Source: Chrysoporthe austroafricana
Taxonomy: Eukaryota > Ascomycota > Sordariomycetes > Diaporthales > Cryphonectriaceae
Reading direction: 5' to 3'
DNA: 64,000 bases
NCBI GenBank assembly: GCA_001051155.2
Contig: JYIP02000004.1
Coordinates: 3,714,383 to 3,778,382, forward strand
Under the pieces are notes generated by a model. It did no database searches and had not been told where the DNA came from. It was given only the letters and a program-made list of their open reading frames with translations. A program made the translations under genes and the position numbers. Positions 11,440 to 23,367 of the stretch are shown piece after piece. Each line of letters begins with the position of its first letter. The stretch's first letter is position 1.

Positions 11440-12720
11440 GGAAGGGAAGAAGAGGGAGACAGAAAAGATAGAATCCCGAGAACACGATGGGTCGTTTAGG
11501 TCGATATGCTCTTGGAGGCAGCAGGGTGTGACTGTAAAGAGGCTATGTTGTCTTCAGCTGGGGATTATGCGAGTGATTCTTCACATGATGACCGCTTTTC
11601 TCTCTCTTTCTCAGAATTCTACTTTCTGAAAAGTGCTGGGCATGACAATACATAGTCTCACACACAGGTGGAGGGAATATAAGGATGAAGGTCTGGCCAC
11701 TGAACTGGTAGCGTCTCCATCACGGACTACTTATCCTAATCTCAACGGTCCCGCACGCTCGAAATAAGATCTTGTGAGCTTGATATAATCACTGCACATC
11801 AGCATGTGATGTACCATGGCAAGATTCTGAACCAATTAGGCACAACTCGTCTGCCTGACATGGAGAGAGGGGGAATGGAGAAGTTGGCTGTAATCTGCAC
11901 TGACTCTCTATTGATTGATTCCTGTCTACTTGATTTTGTCTAGGAAACACTTTGGTGATGGCATGTTGGAGATCGTACAGCCGCACCATGGTAGAAAGGG
12001 CATCATGGAGTAGATGACATGTTGACCGCACAGATCAGGATTGCATAGCTAAAACACGACGGATCATAGTTTTAAGCATGGCACCTGGCTGACTAGTGCG
12101 AGCTGTGGCAAAGGGTCCCGTGCGCACACCCGAGTTAGCATTTGTTACAGGACGAAGAGAAGCTTGAGAGCACGGACAGGAATATATCAGGCGGTATACA
12201 ACATTGAGCAGGTAGTGACACATGTCTGAACAAGCTGATAGCTGCTTTGGAGATCCGTGTTAATCACATTGTCCTGGAGGCCGAAGGGACACGTCTTCTA
12301 CATCAGAACAATACCAAAGATGACCGAGATTGACGATACCCTTCACGTGGCCACAAGTGCCGCAAGAGATGACTCGTTGTGAGAGCATACAAAGCAGAGA
12401 CTTATGGTCCATGAAGACACTTAATTTGGGGGAATCTTTTTCTATTTATGACCACATCCATACCGAAACCTGACCTCATTGTCTGTCCACTTGAGATCCC
12501 AAAAGGCGATGATAGTGAAAGTTTGGTATCCTGTAGTACTTGGTCCTGTCCAAGTCTTTAAACCACCGAGTGATCGGCCCTCTTTCACCTTAACTATGCT
12601 TGGCTCTAAGTCTCAGCTCTAGGTCCATTGCTAGAATGCCATGCTGCTGGCATGGACCTTGTGCAGGTCATAGCTCCACCTGCGTCGACTTCTGCTCGTC
12701 ACTTCGATCCAAGCCTGCAA
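11440..12720. other. Intergenic region between SAM-domain gene and tRNA exportin
   Basis: About 1.3 kb with no supportable gene. The minus strand is pyrimidine-rich at 11460-11410, just upstream of the SAM frame, which suggests its transcription start lies there. The rest is AT-richer than the genes and probably includes the 3' UTR of the exportin gene. Confidence 0.45.
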
Positions 12721-15700
12721 TTACTTACTACCGCTAAGTCGTGTAAGGTAGTTGAGGAAGGCCTTCCTGTCAGTTGACATGTACTGCAAAAACTCGGTGC
12801 CATCAATACCGAGGGAAGGAAACAAGGTGGATCGCAGGTTGTGAATGAAGATCTCGCCGGTCTTTGTGTAGATAGTCTGCTCGAGTTGCGCAATCTCGTT
12901 CACAACCTGTCTGGTTTGAGCATCGGATGGGTTGAACTGCGGGTCTCTGAGGACCTCCCAGCAGAGGGGGTGGAAGCGCTCCATGATGAATTGATCGAAG
13001 CCAGGGATGAGAGGTGCTGGTGAGCCGGAAGGAGAAGTGGGGTTGCTCGAGATGCCAGCGACGTCAGGTCCGCCCCAAACAGCAGTCATGCGCTGCAGCA
13101 GGCCAAAGGCTGATCGACTCGTAGACATATTGCCGTGAGAAACGGTCCTAGCTAGCGTGATGATCGAGGATATGAGAGATTCGAAGTAGCCCTGATTTGT
13201 CTCGCTGACCAAGACACCCCCAAGGTCGTTTGCCAGGATGATCTGGATGAAATGTATGTATTCCCTCCTCAGTTCGCCAAGCTGGATATCGTCGTCAGTG
13301 CCCGTGACAGGCTGCGACAAGCCCTCAAATATGCGCTGCAGAAGTGGCGTAAGGAGGAGGTTCAGAATCTCATAGATCTCTGCCTTGAATCCAAATACCA
13401 CCTGCTCCAGTAATCTGAGAAACATGGCCATCTCGTCGTTCGATGAGCTTTGGGAGAGCAGCCCTTCGATCCATTGCGGCAACTGCGGCAGGACGGTAGA
13501 TCCGAGCACACCTAGTAGGCGAGAAAAAGCTGATCTGCATGCCGTACGAATCTCGCTGTTGGAGTTCAGCTCCTTGAGAGCGACCAGAATTGCCTCTGCA
13601 ACATGAGAGAAGACCTCAGAAATCTCTTTGGCTGGCGGGGGTTGCTTGCTTAGGTTATTGCCAGCGGGAGAATCGGAAAATCCATGGGCAAAGTACCCGA
13701 GGGCTGTGACGATGTGGTGTGCTTGCAGAATGGCCTGAGCGTCACCAGCCTTTGCTCGCGGCAGTGTATTCTGCATGTCCGTAAACAATGGTTCCATGAT
13801 CGTGCGAGCATAAACAACCTGCTTCTCAATAGGGGTAGCGCCAGTCGAAGATATGCAGCCGATAGCCTCAAACAGATAGAGTTGATTTGTGAACACGGCG
13901 TCTGCTGAGTGATCAGATTCGTCAGAAGACATATCGTCGTCCGCTTCGTCGCCCGAGACCTCAGCCTTGATGGTCAGAAGATCAGCAACAGATTGTATGA
14001 CAGTCCCGGTCATTTCCGAGACCTGGGCTCGTAGTTGTTTCACAAGACGGTAGAACAAGTACCAAGACCGAACGCGAACTCGCATGTGATCGTGGTGCAC
14101 AAGTCGCACGAAGTTCTCAAGCACACGTGGTATGTACTCCTGGCGATTTTCGAAGAAGGCAGCATAACGAACACAAATTTCCATGTACTGCAACAGTATT
14201 GCAGGATGAGGAAAGTTGGAGATATCTGTCCCCAATAATCAGCATCATGGCCGTCAAGCGGTTAACACTATTAGCTTACCTGATTCAACCATCTTCGACA
14301 TGATGAGCACCAGTCTCTCAGCTGCAGCCGTAGAAGGCTGAGACTTGCCAGCCAACCCTTGATTAGGCAGAGCAAGCTCGCCGAACAGGTACATCTCATA
14401 CAGTGCCAGATCCAGATCTCGCCAGTCCATCTGGGAACCTCGCTGGTCGAGTGTCTGGAATGTGTTCGCCACAAGATTGCTCAGCGTTTCCAAATAGAGA
14501 TTTTGGTCGACTGCTGCTACACTCTTCTGGAGGTTCTGCAGCCGCTTTCGCAGTTCTTGGAATTCCGCCTCATCCGTCTGCTCATCCTCATTGCCCCAAG
14601 ACGCAGTCTCGTCGTATCTCAATTTCAGGATGATGGCGTTTAAAATACTCGGTAGCATCTCTCCGTACTGAGGCGGAAGCGGGTTCATCTTCCGAAAAAG
14701 TGTGAGAACGTCAGTGAGTGATGGGATGACGGAGGAGCAGACTTCGTCAAATTCGTCGGAGAAGAATCGAAGAAGGAGCGGGATGAAGTCCTGTAGATGC
14801 TGCTCGGCCTTGGGAGTAGAATCTGGACTGAACGTCTCAAGGACCTTAACCACGTCAGTCATGACCACATTCACCATCTTAGCCACAGCTTCCGCCAAGT
14901 CGGTGTCATATTTCGCAGTGCCTCTGTACTGATTCAACGGAGGGCTGTTGACAAGCCCCGACACGATCTGCTTCAGGCCAAGGAAAGCGATGAGCTCCAT
15001 CTTGTCGCTGGGCTTCATCTTCTTGGCGGTGATCTCGGTGTAAGCCTCCACAGCAGCATCCCTAACTTTGTCGGTGTCGCCCTTGTCGGTGCGCCCGATC
15101 AGAGGCAGCAGTAGGTTGATCATATCCTGCTGGATAACCAAGGTGATGTCGATCCATTGCACCCACTTGCCCAGGACCTTCAGCGTCATCTCAATGATCT
15201 TGTCGTCTCGGTCTTGATACTGAGCAAGAATCTCCTGCCATGAACGCACCACCTTTTGCATGTCCCGCTCCCTCACAAGATCCTTCAGGTCAACATTACG
15301 GTTGGCCTCGTCGGGTTGGCGGGAGAGCAGCTGGTCTGCTATCTCGTCGTGCACGGAAAGCAGTATACGCAGGTACAGCACACACCCAACGGTATTGTCC
15401 CTCCTATCGCTCCCAGGCAGGCTGGTCATGGACAGAAAGTCATCAAGGAACGATTCCCATCCTTGCTTGTACAGCCGTACGAAGAGGAAGGTCAGGGTCT
15501 GTGTAAGCTTATTCTGGAGGGTAGGCGAGTCGACCTGCTCGGGGCTGGTGGCATAGCTTCGCTTGACGTAATCGAGGAAGGTATCTTTCAGGGCGGCGAG
15601 GTTGTTCAGGTCGTTCTCGATCATTATAGCATTATTGATAACCTCTAAGCAAACAACACGGACAACTTCCATCGGGGGAGGGTCCCGAATGAAGATGGCA

Positions 15701-15954
15701 ACGCAGCTTTGCCATCCTTGTGGGTCTGTCCTGAGGTTGGCAAGGAACTGGAAGGCTTGTTGCTTGAGACTATTGTCTGAATGAGGGTTCCATGCTATCT
15801 CGATAGCGTTCTCAATCTGTAAACATATGGCGAAAAGTCAGCCTGGGTATTTGGGGTGTTGGGCTGCGAAGGGCACGAGGGCATAGCAGCCAGATGGGGA
15901 CAGGCCAAGATCTGCTGTCGAAGAATTGATCGCGTGCCGTACCTGACTCTCCAT
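12721..15954 (-). CDS. LOS1: tRNA exportin (exportin-T, Los1/XPOT family)
   Basis: A karyopherin-beta nuclear export receptor that carries mature tRNA with Ran-GTP through nuclear pores (family knowledge). Exons are 15954-15943 (only 12 nt: MESQ), 15816-14280 and 14225-12721, giving 1017 aa, the usual fungal length. The N-terminus reads IENAIEIAWNPHSDNSLK, with the alpha-helical HEAT style of importin-beta proteins. The exportin-1-like region covers about residues 100-260 (LTFLFVRLYKQGWESF, VRSWQEILAQYQDRD, VQWIDITLVIQ). The C-terminal exon continues with FPHPAILLQYMEICVRYAAFF and ends in NYLTRLSGSK. Introns are 15942-15817 and 14279-14226. The stop overlaps a GTAAGTAA string that resembles a donor, but the predicted end fits the family. 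Confidence 0.92.
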
Positions 15955-17010
15955 TCTGACGGAAGCTCCCTAAAGGAGTCTCGCCCTTGGAGGATGACTT
16001 TATTTGGTGTCTGCACCTGGGGCTCGAAGACTGCTATGACGCGCGGATGGTGGTGATGGCTGGGTTTGGGCAAGCATGCAGCATCGCATTGCTTGTGGAT
16101 TTCGAGGCGGGGCAGCAAAGAGTCACCGCAGGCTCATTCTTGGAGTTGTGTAGGCAGAAAGGGCTGAACAGTAGAGGGTTCACAGTAGACAAAGAAGTCT
16201 GAACAGTTTTAGACTGTGCAGCACAGATGCTGAGCTGAGTGGCGCGAAGTGAAGGTGATTAATACAGGCATCGAGACAACATGTGGTCTGGGTGGAATAA
16301 ATTCGTCGCGATTAAAAAAGGCAACTGAGGGCCTTCGGCTGGGGTACCGTACTTTCTTAGCGGTGCCCAAACGTGGAAGCCGGCTGCCTTTGGTGGGGCA
16401 CTTTGCCGTCCCCCCTTCAGCCCCCTGACACTCAGACATTGATACCAGGAGCAGCCTTTGATGCAAACTCTCGAGCATCAATAGTTAGCTCTACATCAAA
16501 CCTTAGACTGCCGACTACCTTCTTCTGTTTATGTTTTATTCCCTCCCTCTCTTCGTCTTCTTCTCCCTCCTCTCTTTCCTTCATTTCAGCGAAGCGGGAG
16601 AAAGGCGTGTGGCCATTGTCACCTTGCAAGGACTTCCCTCAATCCTTTAATTATCCTCCCTGTGAATTCTTAGTCAAGGTAGGGTAGAGATAGAAAGAGC
16701 GTCGCAGATGATATCCTCGAACTTCAGGAGAGAACATGGAAGGCCATTGTATTAATGGGCATCAGACAAGCAAAGCACAAACACCAGCCAAGTCATAGCA
16801 AGAGCAGGAGTATGCGTAAAGGTCAGTGCATTGGTCCATAATTCAAGACTAGGATGCTGTCGGAGTAAACCTTTGCTCGCCCTCATTACCCCGTAAAACG
16901 CCTGCCCATTTTTTTGCATGTCTCAGCCTCCGAGTCCCTCATAATCCTACACGCCAATTCTGCATTACCTGCATCGCCACCGGGAGAGATGCCTTCGCTC
17001 GATGCATCCC
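15955..17010. other. Exportin promoter / POB3 3' spacer
   Basis: A 1.06 kb gap between two minus-strand genes. I see no gene. A marked CT-rich tract on the plus strand at about 16530-16590, ending in TTTCATTTCAG, is on the wrong strand for either neighbour's promoter. Confidence 0.45.
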
Positions 17011-18804
17011 TTACGAAGATGACTTCTTCTTCTTCTTAGGCGGTGAGTCCTCATGCTCATCGTCATCATCGTCCACGTCGTCATTGTCGACGCCACTCTC
17101 AGCATCCGAAGCGCCACTGCCTGATCCATCACTCTCGTGGGCGGAATCATACTCCTCTGCGACGTCACTCTCCGATTCAGTCCGGAAGTCCTCGTCAACA
17201 CTCTCCTCGTCCTCGTCTGCGGAACCACGATCAGCGGCAGGCGCCATCTCCTCGTCCGAGCTGAGTGCTTGCTCGCGCAGCGCCTGCTTCAGCAACTTGT
17301 CATCCTCGTCAATTTCGTTCTTAACGCGGAGACCCTTGAGCTTAAAGAACGACTCCAAGGCCTTAAGATCGTCTCGGTTGATGTTGCTGAATTGGTTTGA
17401 GGTGGATCCCTTCATCTGCACGGTGATGTCGAATGTCGACAACGCGGAGACAGCTCCGCTGACACGAGAGAAGGTCACGGACTGTGTCTGCTCATAGGAT
17501 ATGTAGGTAGCAGGCTTGGGCACAAACATGAACGCCTTCTCCAGAAGGTATAAAAAGCCTTCGCTGGCCTTGATCGAACACTTGATCGCCTGCTGCTGAC
17601 GGTGCCTGTTCCATGTTAGCTGGGAGCTACTGGTGCTATGATGGGTTTTCGAGAATACTGACGTCTCAAAGTCCTTGGCCGGGACGGAAACCTTCTTGTT
17701 AGACAGACCTCGAAAGATCTTCGTCACCACTTGGTGCATAGGCTCCTCGTAGTGTGCCTCCAATTTGCCATCGTATTTCTCCCTGCGCGTCTCTTCGCTC
17801 ATGTTCAGATCGATGGTGCTCTCATCGTCTCTCTTAAACTGCATGACCACGAACGGGTATCGGGTCTGACCCTGTCGTAGGGGAGGATCCAGACCGATAC
17901 AGAGCAGGAAATGCACGTCATCTGGCTTAGGAAGGACCATAAACTTCTTAACAGCCTCATACTGGATCTTATAGTCGTACGTCTTGCCACGAAGTCGGAA
18001 GGAGGTGAGGTACATGTCGATGTCGAAACGGCCTCTGGGAGTGAGGTGCAGAACATCTTGGAAGGTAGCCACGGTGTCGCCTGCAGTGTCTCCGATATCG
18101 GCCTTGTCCATAAGAGTCTGATAGAACAAATGGGCGGCTTGTATTTCCTCCTCGTCTGCGTCGCTCGCGGCATCTTCGCCCTCGGCCTCCTTCTTCGTAG
18201 TCGTGCCAGGGATGTAGAGTCGCATCTCGACAAGCTGGTCCATGGCAGCAGCCGCCTTGCGACCCTTTTCGGGTTGGCCGTTGGCCTTTTCGCCGTCCTG
18301 TGAGGCGAACTCTATAGAGATCTCGTTTCGGCCTGCAAGGTTGGTGTTGGTGATCTCGGAGTAGGGTACCTCGAAGGAAGGTCGGTTTTGGACATTGAAG
18401 GTGAGCTCGCCCTTAGTGAACTCCGCCTTTCCCCAGTTCCATCCTCGCATCGAGTGGTCCTTGTTCTCGAGAGCGTGGCCGTACCAGTTCTTGAAGACGC
18501 GCGTGAGTCGCTCGTGGTCCTGTCGCGCCTGTCAGTGCAGCCCGAGTAGCGGGGCGCAAGGTCGATCGATGTTGCGCACCTCCTCCTGGAATCCATCTAG
18601 CTGTAGGACCTCTGAGCTTCGTTGAAGAATCTTGACCTCGTAGCCCTTGGAGGCTCGGCTCCATTGCGCGCCGACAATGTCGCCCACCTCAAGAGTGACC
18701 GCATCACCGCCGCCAGCAGGCTTCCAACCCACACCAGCCTCAGAGAATCGGCATTTGCCGTTCTCCTTGGACAGGTCCAAGTAGATGTTCTCGAAGCTCT
18801 CCAT
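17011..18804 (-). CDS. POB3: FACT complex subunit Pob3 (SSRP1 homologue)
   Basis: A histone chaperone subunit that, with Spt16, reorganises nucleosomes during transcription and replication (family knowledge). Exons are 18804-18580, 18519-17663 and 17605-17011, giving 558 aa. The N-terminal PH-like domain begins MESFENIYLDLSKENGKCRF. SSRP1/Pob3-type motifs follow: NWGKAEFTKGELTF, LTPRGRFDIDMYLTSFRLRG, TYDYKIQYEAVKKFMVLPKP. The second PH-like (Rtt106-like) region lies around IKCSIKASEGFLYLLEKAF to FDITVQMKG. The tail is strongly acidic and ends in PPKKKKKSSS. As in other fungi there is no HMG box, a role filled by Nhp6 in yeast. Intron 1 (18579-18520) has donor GTGCGC; a nearby AG would add three residues. 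Intron 2 (17662-17606, donor GTCAGT) is 57 nt with no stop in frame. Confidence 0.95.
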
Positions 18805-19284
18805 ATTCGATTTCTGCAAGATGCGCAGGGTCGTTCCAGTGGTGGAGAGAGTGAGGGCGATTGCGCGAAAGCAAAAGTTCAACGGGTAGAGACAGAAGTA
18901 GGTGGGAGATTTTGTTGCAGCCTCGACACGCGCTTGCTAAAGCTTGGGTTGCTACTGAGCGGCACGCGTTAATGGGCAGAGTCCGTGCACTTCCTGCAGG
19001 GATCAGGTAAGTTGCCCCACATCAAAAGCATACTGGGTACTACTTGACTACGGACGTACTTAATACCCAATACTGCAAACTCGGTAAAAACGTAGATTGC
19101 ATGCAGTCTGCAAGCACTTGCTCAGACAGTCACAATTGCATATGGATAGAAACTTGACATAGAGGTCATACACCTTTAATATAGTTAAGAGCAGATTCAG
19201 TGTCATAAGAGTAGCATATCTGTATGGAGCATAAATTCATTTTCATAGCTGTTTGATGTGCCAGGACTTTGTCTAACCTTGTAT
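18805..19284. other. POB3 upstream region / SWC2 3' flank
   Basis: A 480-bp spacer between two minus-strand genes. It is AT-richer toward 19020-19250 and probably carries the POB3 promoter and the SWC2 3' UTR. No gene is seen. Confidence 0.45.
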
Positions 19285-22094
19285 CTACGCCGGTGGGAGT
19301 TGAGCTGTGTGTTCTGATCTTGTTCCTAAGCCGCCACCTTCGGTTGGGGCTGGGGCTGGACCCGGACCTGGGAACACGGGCTTAGTATCATCAGGAGACG
19401 GTATGATTGCCGGCACTCCTGCTGGGACAGGCGGTGGCATATTCGGAGCAGTAAACGTAGGCGCTGAATCCGTAGGAGGAGCCAGGCCGGGTGCAGCAGC
19501 GAGAGACGGGGCTGTAGCAGCGCCAGGCATCGCAGCTGGATCATGAGTGAGAGCAGATGCTGCCCCCTGATTGTCGGATCCCTTTTCCGCCTCAGCAGCC
19601 TCGGCTGCCCTCTTGTTCTCCTCTGCTGCCAGCTTCATCTCGCGCTCCTTGCGCTCCAGCCTCTCCTTGCGCTCCTCCTCAGTCTCCGAACGCATGAACC
19701 TATTCGGCACACCCTTGGCAGCATCAGAGCCGTTCCCAACCCATGTACCCAGTACCTGACTCCATTTGAACTCGCCCTTGACGAGCTTCTGGATCTCCTT
19801 GAAGGCGTAGGCGTTGTAGTAAGGTAGTCCTGTTTTCGGATCTCTATAACGAGCCGGATGGTTGGTAATCACGCAGAGTGGAGGATGAGGCGGTTCTGCA
19901 ACATCACTTAGTCATGATTGCACATAACACGAGATTTGATGTCCAACTTACTACCCAGCTTGCTCATTTTCCGCCCAAAGAGAATCTGCGTCTGCACCTC
20001 CGGTTTCTTGATGGCATCTTCATCGAAATCCTGAAGGATGATGCAGCTGCGAGTCACTTTGCCCTCCATAGGTGGCTCAGGTTCTGGCGGCTCCTGCGGT
20101 GGAGGCTTCCGGGAGGCTGCAGCTTTGGCAGGAACCTTTTTAGGAACTGCTTGGTCCGTCTGCTGTTTCTTCGTTGTCTTTGTCAGAGGTGCGGTTGGCA
20201 TTATAGGCTGAAAGGTCGCAGTCGTGTGAATTGGCGATGGCTGAGGATTTGGTGGTTTGGAGGAATTTGGGAAGGCTGTAAGAATGGTTGGGTTTGCTGG
20301 CGGAGAAGACATTGAAGGTGTCTGAGCGGATGGATGAACAGGAGTTGGCGCAGGTGATGCAGTGGGTGCAGTGGGTGTAACAAAGCCCGCGGCTCGAGGA
20401 ACAGGTGTAGCTACATAACGCAGTACTGGCATGGGTCCATTCAAAACACTGGGCACACCAGCAGGAGGAGCAAGGACATTGGGTTGTAGTGTTTGTGCGA
20501 GGTGAGGATTGGGCGGTGGCATGAAACGCGGCCCTATATCAGGTCTTAGCGCCATTGGGAGTGTCTTCGGGGCCTGCGTTTCTGTTTTGATGGTTGGTGA
20601 TGACATCGGCGGGGCTAGGTTCGTGATCGCGGTAGGAAGTAATGCGGGCGAAGGAGTAGCCACAGGAGTAGGGGTCGCTGTGCTCGGTCTAGTGGCGATT
20701 GCTGGGGATATTGGTCGAGATGGAGGAGGAGGAATTGGCTGGGGAGGATTGGGTGGCTGCGTAGTTGCCTCGGGAGCTGCTGTCCCAGGAGCTGCTGCCC
20801 CAGGAACTGCTGTCTCAGGAATTGCGGCCTCAGGAGCTGCTGTCTCAGGTGCAGGCACTGAAGATGCAGTGATTGGTACCACAGGCTGCGATGATATGAC
20901 TTCCATGGAAGTCGCTGGAGTGGGTTCTGCTTTGGGTGCTTCCGGCCCTCTTGGAGCCTCTGGTTCGGATGCCGTCGCGGGCGCACTCTGCGTTGGAGGC
21001 GTCTCGAGAGCAGTATTCGAGGGGTCAGTCTCTGTCTTAGGACTTGCTGTGGCTGTCGTGGTTGCAGTAGATGGCCTTGCTTCACCCTCCGTCTTCGATG
21101 GCGCCGTCGTTGTGCTGATGGCCGTCGACGGTCTCTTCCTCTTAGGCTTCTCCTCCATAGAAACCATTTTGCCAACGTGCTTCAGTTGGACCTCGCTCAG
21201 ATCGATAATACCGGTCCAGAAAGTAACAACAGGTCCCTCCAGCCATCGGTCGTGAAGTGCCGCCAGCTTGGCGCGTCTTTCTTCCTCGCGCTGCTTTTCG
21301 GCCTCCTCCCACCGGTTGAGGCTCTTGGAATTCCTCTTCTCCACGATAGCAGCCTCCTGTAGCCTCTCAGCTTGTGTCATAGGTGGCTTCTTCATGGCCT
21401 CCAGCTTTTTTGCCTTCCTCTCCATCGCCTCCACCTGCTTCTTGCGCCGAGCCTCACGCTCGATCATCTGTTGATGCAACTGCTCCTTACTCAACCGTGT
21501 GGTCTTCCGCTCAGAGGCTCGAGTGGGCTTGTCAGCCTCAGTCGGCAGCCAGCTCGTCCGCTCCGACTTCTTCTTTGGCCTGGGCTTGGGTGGAGGCGCC
21601 GTGCTCCCAGTCGGGGTATCTGGCGGCTGGCTGATGCGGACCTTCTTCCTGAACTTGGCGGGTATGGCCTCCTGTGCCTTGCGCTTGCGCGCAGCTGCCT
21701 TCTTCTCCCTGGCCTGACGCTCCAGCTCTTTCTCGCCTTCCAGATCGTCTGCGTTGGCCTCATTCTCGTCGTCGTCATCCGAGGAGTCCATCTGCACATC
21801 TGAACCATCCCCGTCCTCTTTGTCTGTGAAACCCGCGTCGTCTGCATCTTCTTGGAAAAGGAGCTCGAGGTCGGAGTCTTCGTCGGCTGGGCCCTCATTC
21901 GCGAGCATTGACTTCATGCGGTTGCCGGCAGTTGACCGCTTTGAGCGCCCTGTTGCCAGCCATTCTACCTGCGGCGCAGGTGACCCGCCGGAGTTGCTGT
22001 CGGAGTCGCTGCTGCTCGCATTGCTGTCGGCATCTGATACGACCTGCGCAGCTGGCGATTTGGACACCTGCGGATCGTCGGCTTCAATCTTCAT
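19285..22094 (-). CDS. SWC2: SWR1 complex subunit Swc2/Vps72 (YL1 family)
   Basis: A histone H2A.Z-binding subunit of the SWR1 remodeller, which exchanges H2A for H2A.Z (family knowledge). Exons are 22094-19952 and 19895-19285, giving 917 aa. The frame is open upstream, but the first ATG is at 22094 (MKIEADDPQ) in an ACA-ATG-A context. The YL1 N-terminal region shows RSKRSTAGNRMKSML, the acidic ELLFQEDADDAGF stretch and KFRKKVRISQP; a charged coiled-coil-like part follows (REARRKKQVEAMERKAKK). About 400 residues of Ala/Pro/Thr-rich low-complexity sequence separate this from the C-terminal YL1_C motif CVITNHPARYRDPKTGLPYY, which the intron (19951-19896) precedes. A Pro/Ala-rich tail ends the protein. 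The family call is firm; the length comes mainly from the disordered middle. Confidence 0.92.
20773..20847 (-). repeat. 15-bp tandem repeat inside SWC2 (pentapeptide repeats)
   Basis: Five imperfect 15-bp units (plus-strand form GGAGCTGCTGTCCCA) encode on the minus strand pentapeptides of the PETAA / PGAAA / PGTAA kind in the disordered centre of Swc2. Copy number is likely to vary between strains. Confidence 0.8.
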
Positions 22095-22585
22095 TGTGCG
22101 TGCGCTCGAAGGCTGGAGGGCCGGTATTGCCTCAATGACGGAAACCAAGGCCTTCCAACTCTTCAGATCATATTAGTGAGTGTATGCATTTGTTCTCGGC
22201 ACTGTTGTCGCGTCGTGACGAGTGGTGTCGCGTGGTCGAGTTACATGAGGAAGAGAAATTTACAGGGCTGCATGTCAGCCGCGTTGCTGCATTTTAGGCG
22301 TTGCTCGGCATGTGACATCACTAACAGCATCCGACGACCTAATAAGAGCCTCATGTACCTCTCCCACAACCTCTTGCTTCCGACTGAGACCTCTTTCCTG
22401 TGCATCAATTTAAATCATTCTGAAGAAGCTTTCCAGGTTTCGGTCAATCAAAACAATCACTTTCTCGAACTACGAATGACGTAACAGCTCATATCGTGAC
22501 TTGAAGCAAGACTTCTATTTCGCTACGAGGCTGTGTATTGATACTAACATCGACATTGGGAGAAACATCTCTGGTCTATACGCCA
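22095..22585. other. SWC2 upstream region / cupin gene 3' flank
   Basis: A 491-bp spacer between two minus-strand genes. It probably contains the SWC2 promoter and leader. No further gene is seen. Confidence 0.45.
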
Positions 22586-23367
22586 TCACGGAGCTTGCAA
22601 CCAGGACTCCTCGAGCACCTTGCTATCTACCTTGACTGGGTCCGCTGACAGGACGACACACACAAGACGAGCCCACTGATCGGTCCGGTTGGCCCAGCTA
22701 ATCAATACCGGACAACGTCAGCAATAGAAACAATGGATGGTAATCCACACGAGACATAACAGCGTGGCACTTACGCATGCATCGAGCCACGTTGGACAAC
22801 AACGTCTCCTTCATTGGCAATGGCTTCCGTTACCTCATAGCCCTTACCGTCAACGACATCAAAGGGTTTCGCTGGCGCCATGGACGTCATAGTCCCCTTC
22901 AAGACGACGACATAGTCCGTTGATAGAGTGCGGTGCTATAATACCATTCATCAGCTCCAACCCATTTTCGAGCTCCATTCATGAAACAGCACATACCATA
23001 GGAACCACCATGCCCGGCGCTATGTCTAGATAGTAAATGTTCGCGCCGCCCGGCATCACGATCCCCGAACCGGGGGCCGGTTCCATGGGAGCTCTGCCAC
23101 TGCGAAAAACGAGAACAGTCAATATCTAAACTCTATGATTGAAGCAAGGCATATAGATTGATTGGCTTACGGCTCATCATTGGAAGTAGGGATCGAGGCA
23201 TGAGTGGCAATCAGTGCCCTCTGCATTGATCCGTCGAATAGGGGAACAGCCTCCAGGCTATCCACGACAAACTCCGCACCGGGCTCGTCATGTCTTTGGT
23301 TGCCGGCGACGGACTGGGCCTCGTGGGTGATTGTGATGCGCTTTGGGGCAGGAAATGGGGAGGACAT
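22586..23367 (-). CDS. Cupin-domain protein
   Basis: A small single-cupin protein of a kind common in filamentous fungi, with no assigned substrate. Exons are 23367-23171, 23099-22997, 22935-22775 and 22697-22586, giving 190 aa. The cupin barrel is recognised from IYYLDIAPGMVVPMHRTLS, then TDYVVVLKGTM and GDVVVQRGSMHAWANRTDQW. The first motif keeps only one clear histidine (MHRT) and the second has one (MHAW), so metal binding is uncertain. Introns are 23170-23100, 22996-22936 and 22774-22698. The first acceptor is ambiguous: CGCAG at 23100 and GGCAG 6 nt further on are both in frame and differ by two residues. No signal peptide is seen, so it is probably cytosolic. The neighbouring genes do not suggest a pathway. 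Confidence 0.8.

Noticed and set aside
16373..16687. 104-codon plus-strand frame upstream of POB3's 3' end
   Set aside because: Much of it is poly-Ser from a CT-rich tract; it resembles a promoter element rather than a protein.
20509..21255. 248-codon plus-strand frame antisense to SWC2
   Set aside because: It is Gly/Val/Ala-rich and is the mirror of the Ala/Pro-rich low-complexity coding sequence on the other strand.
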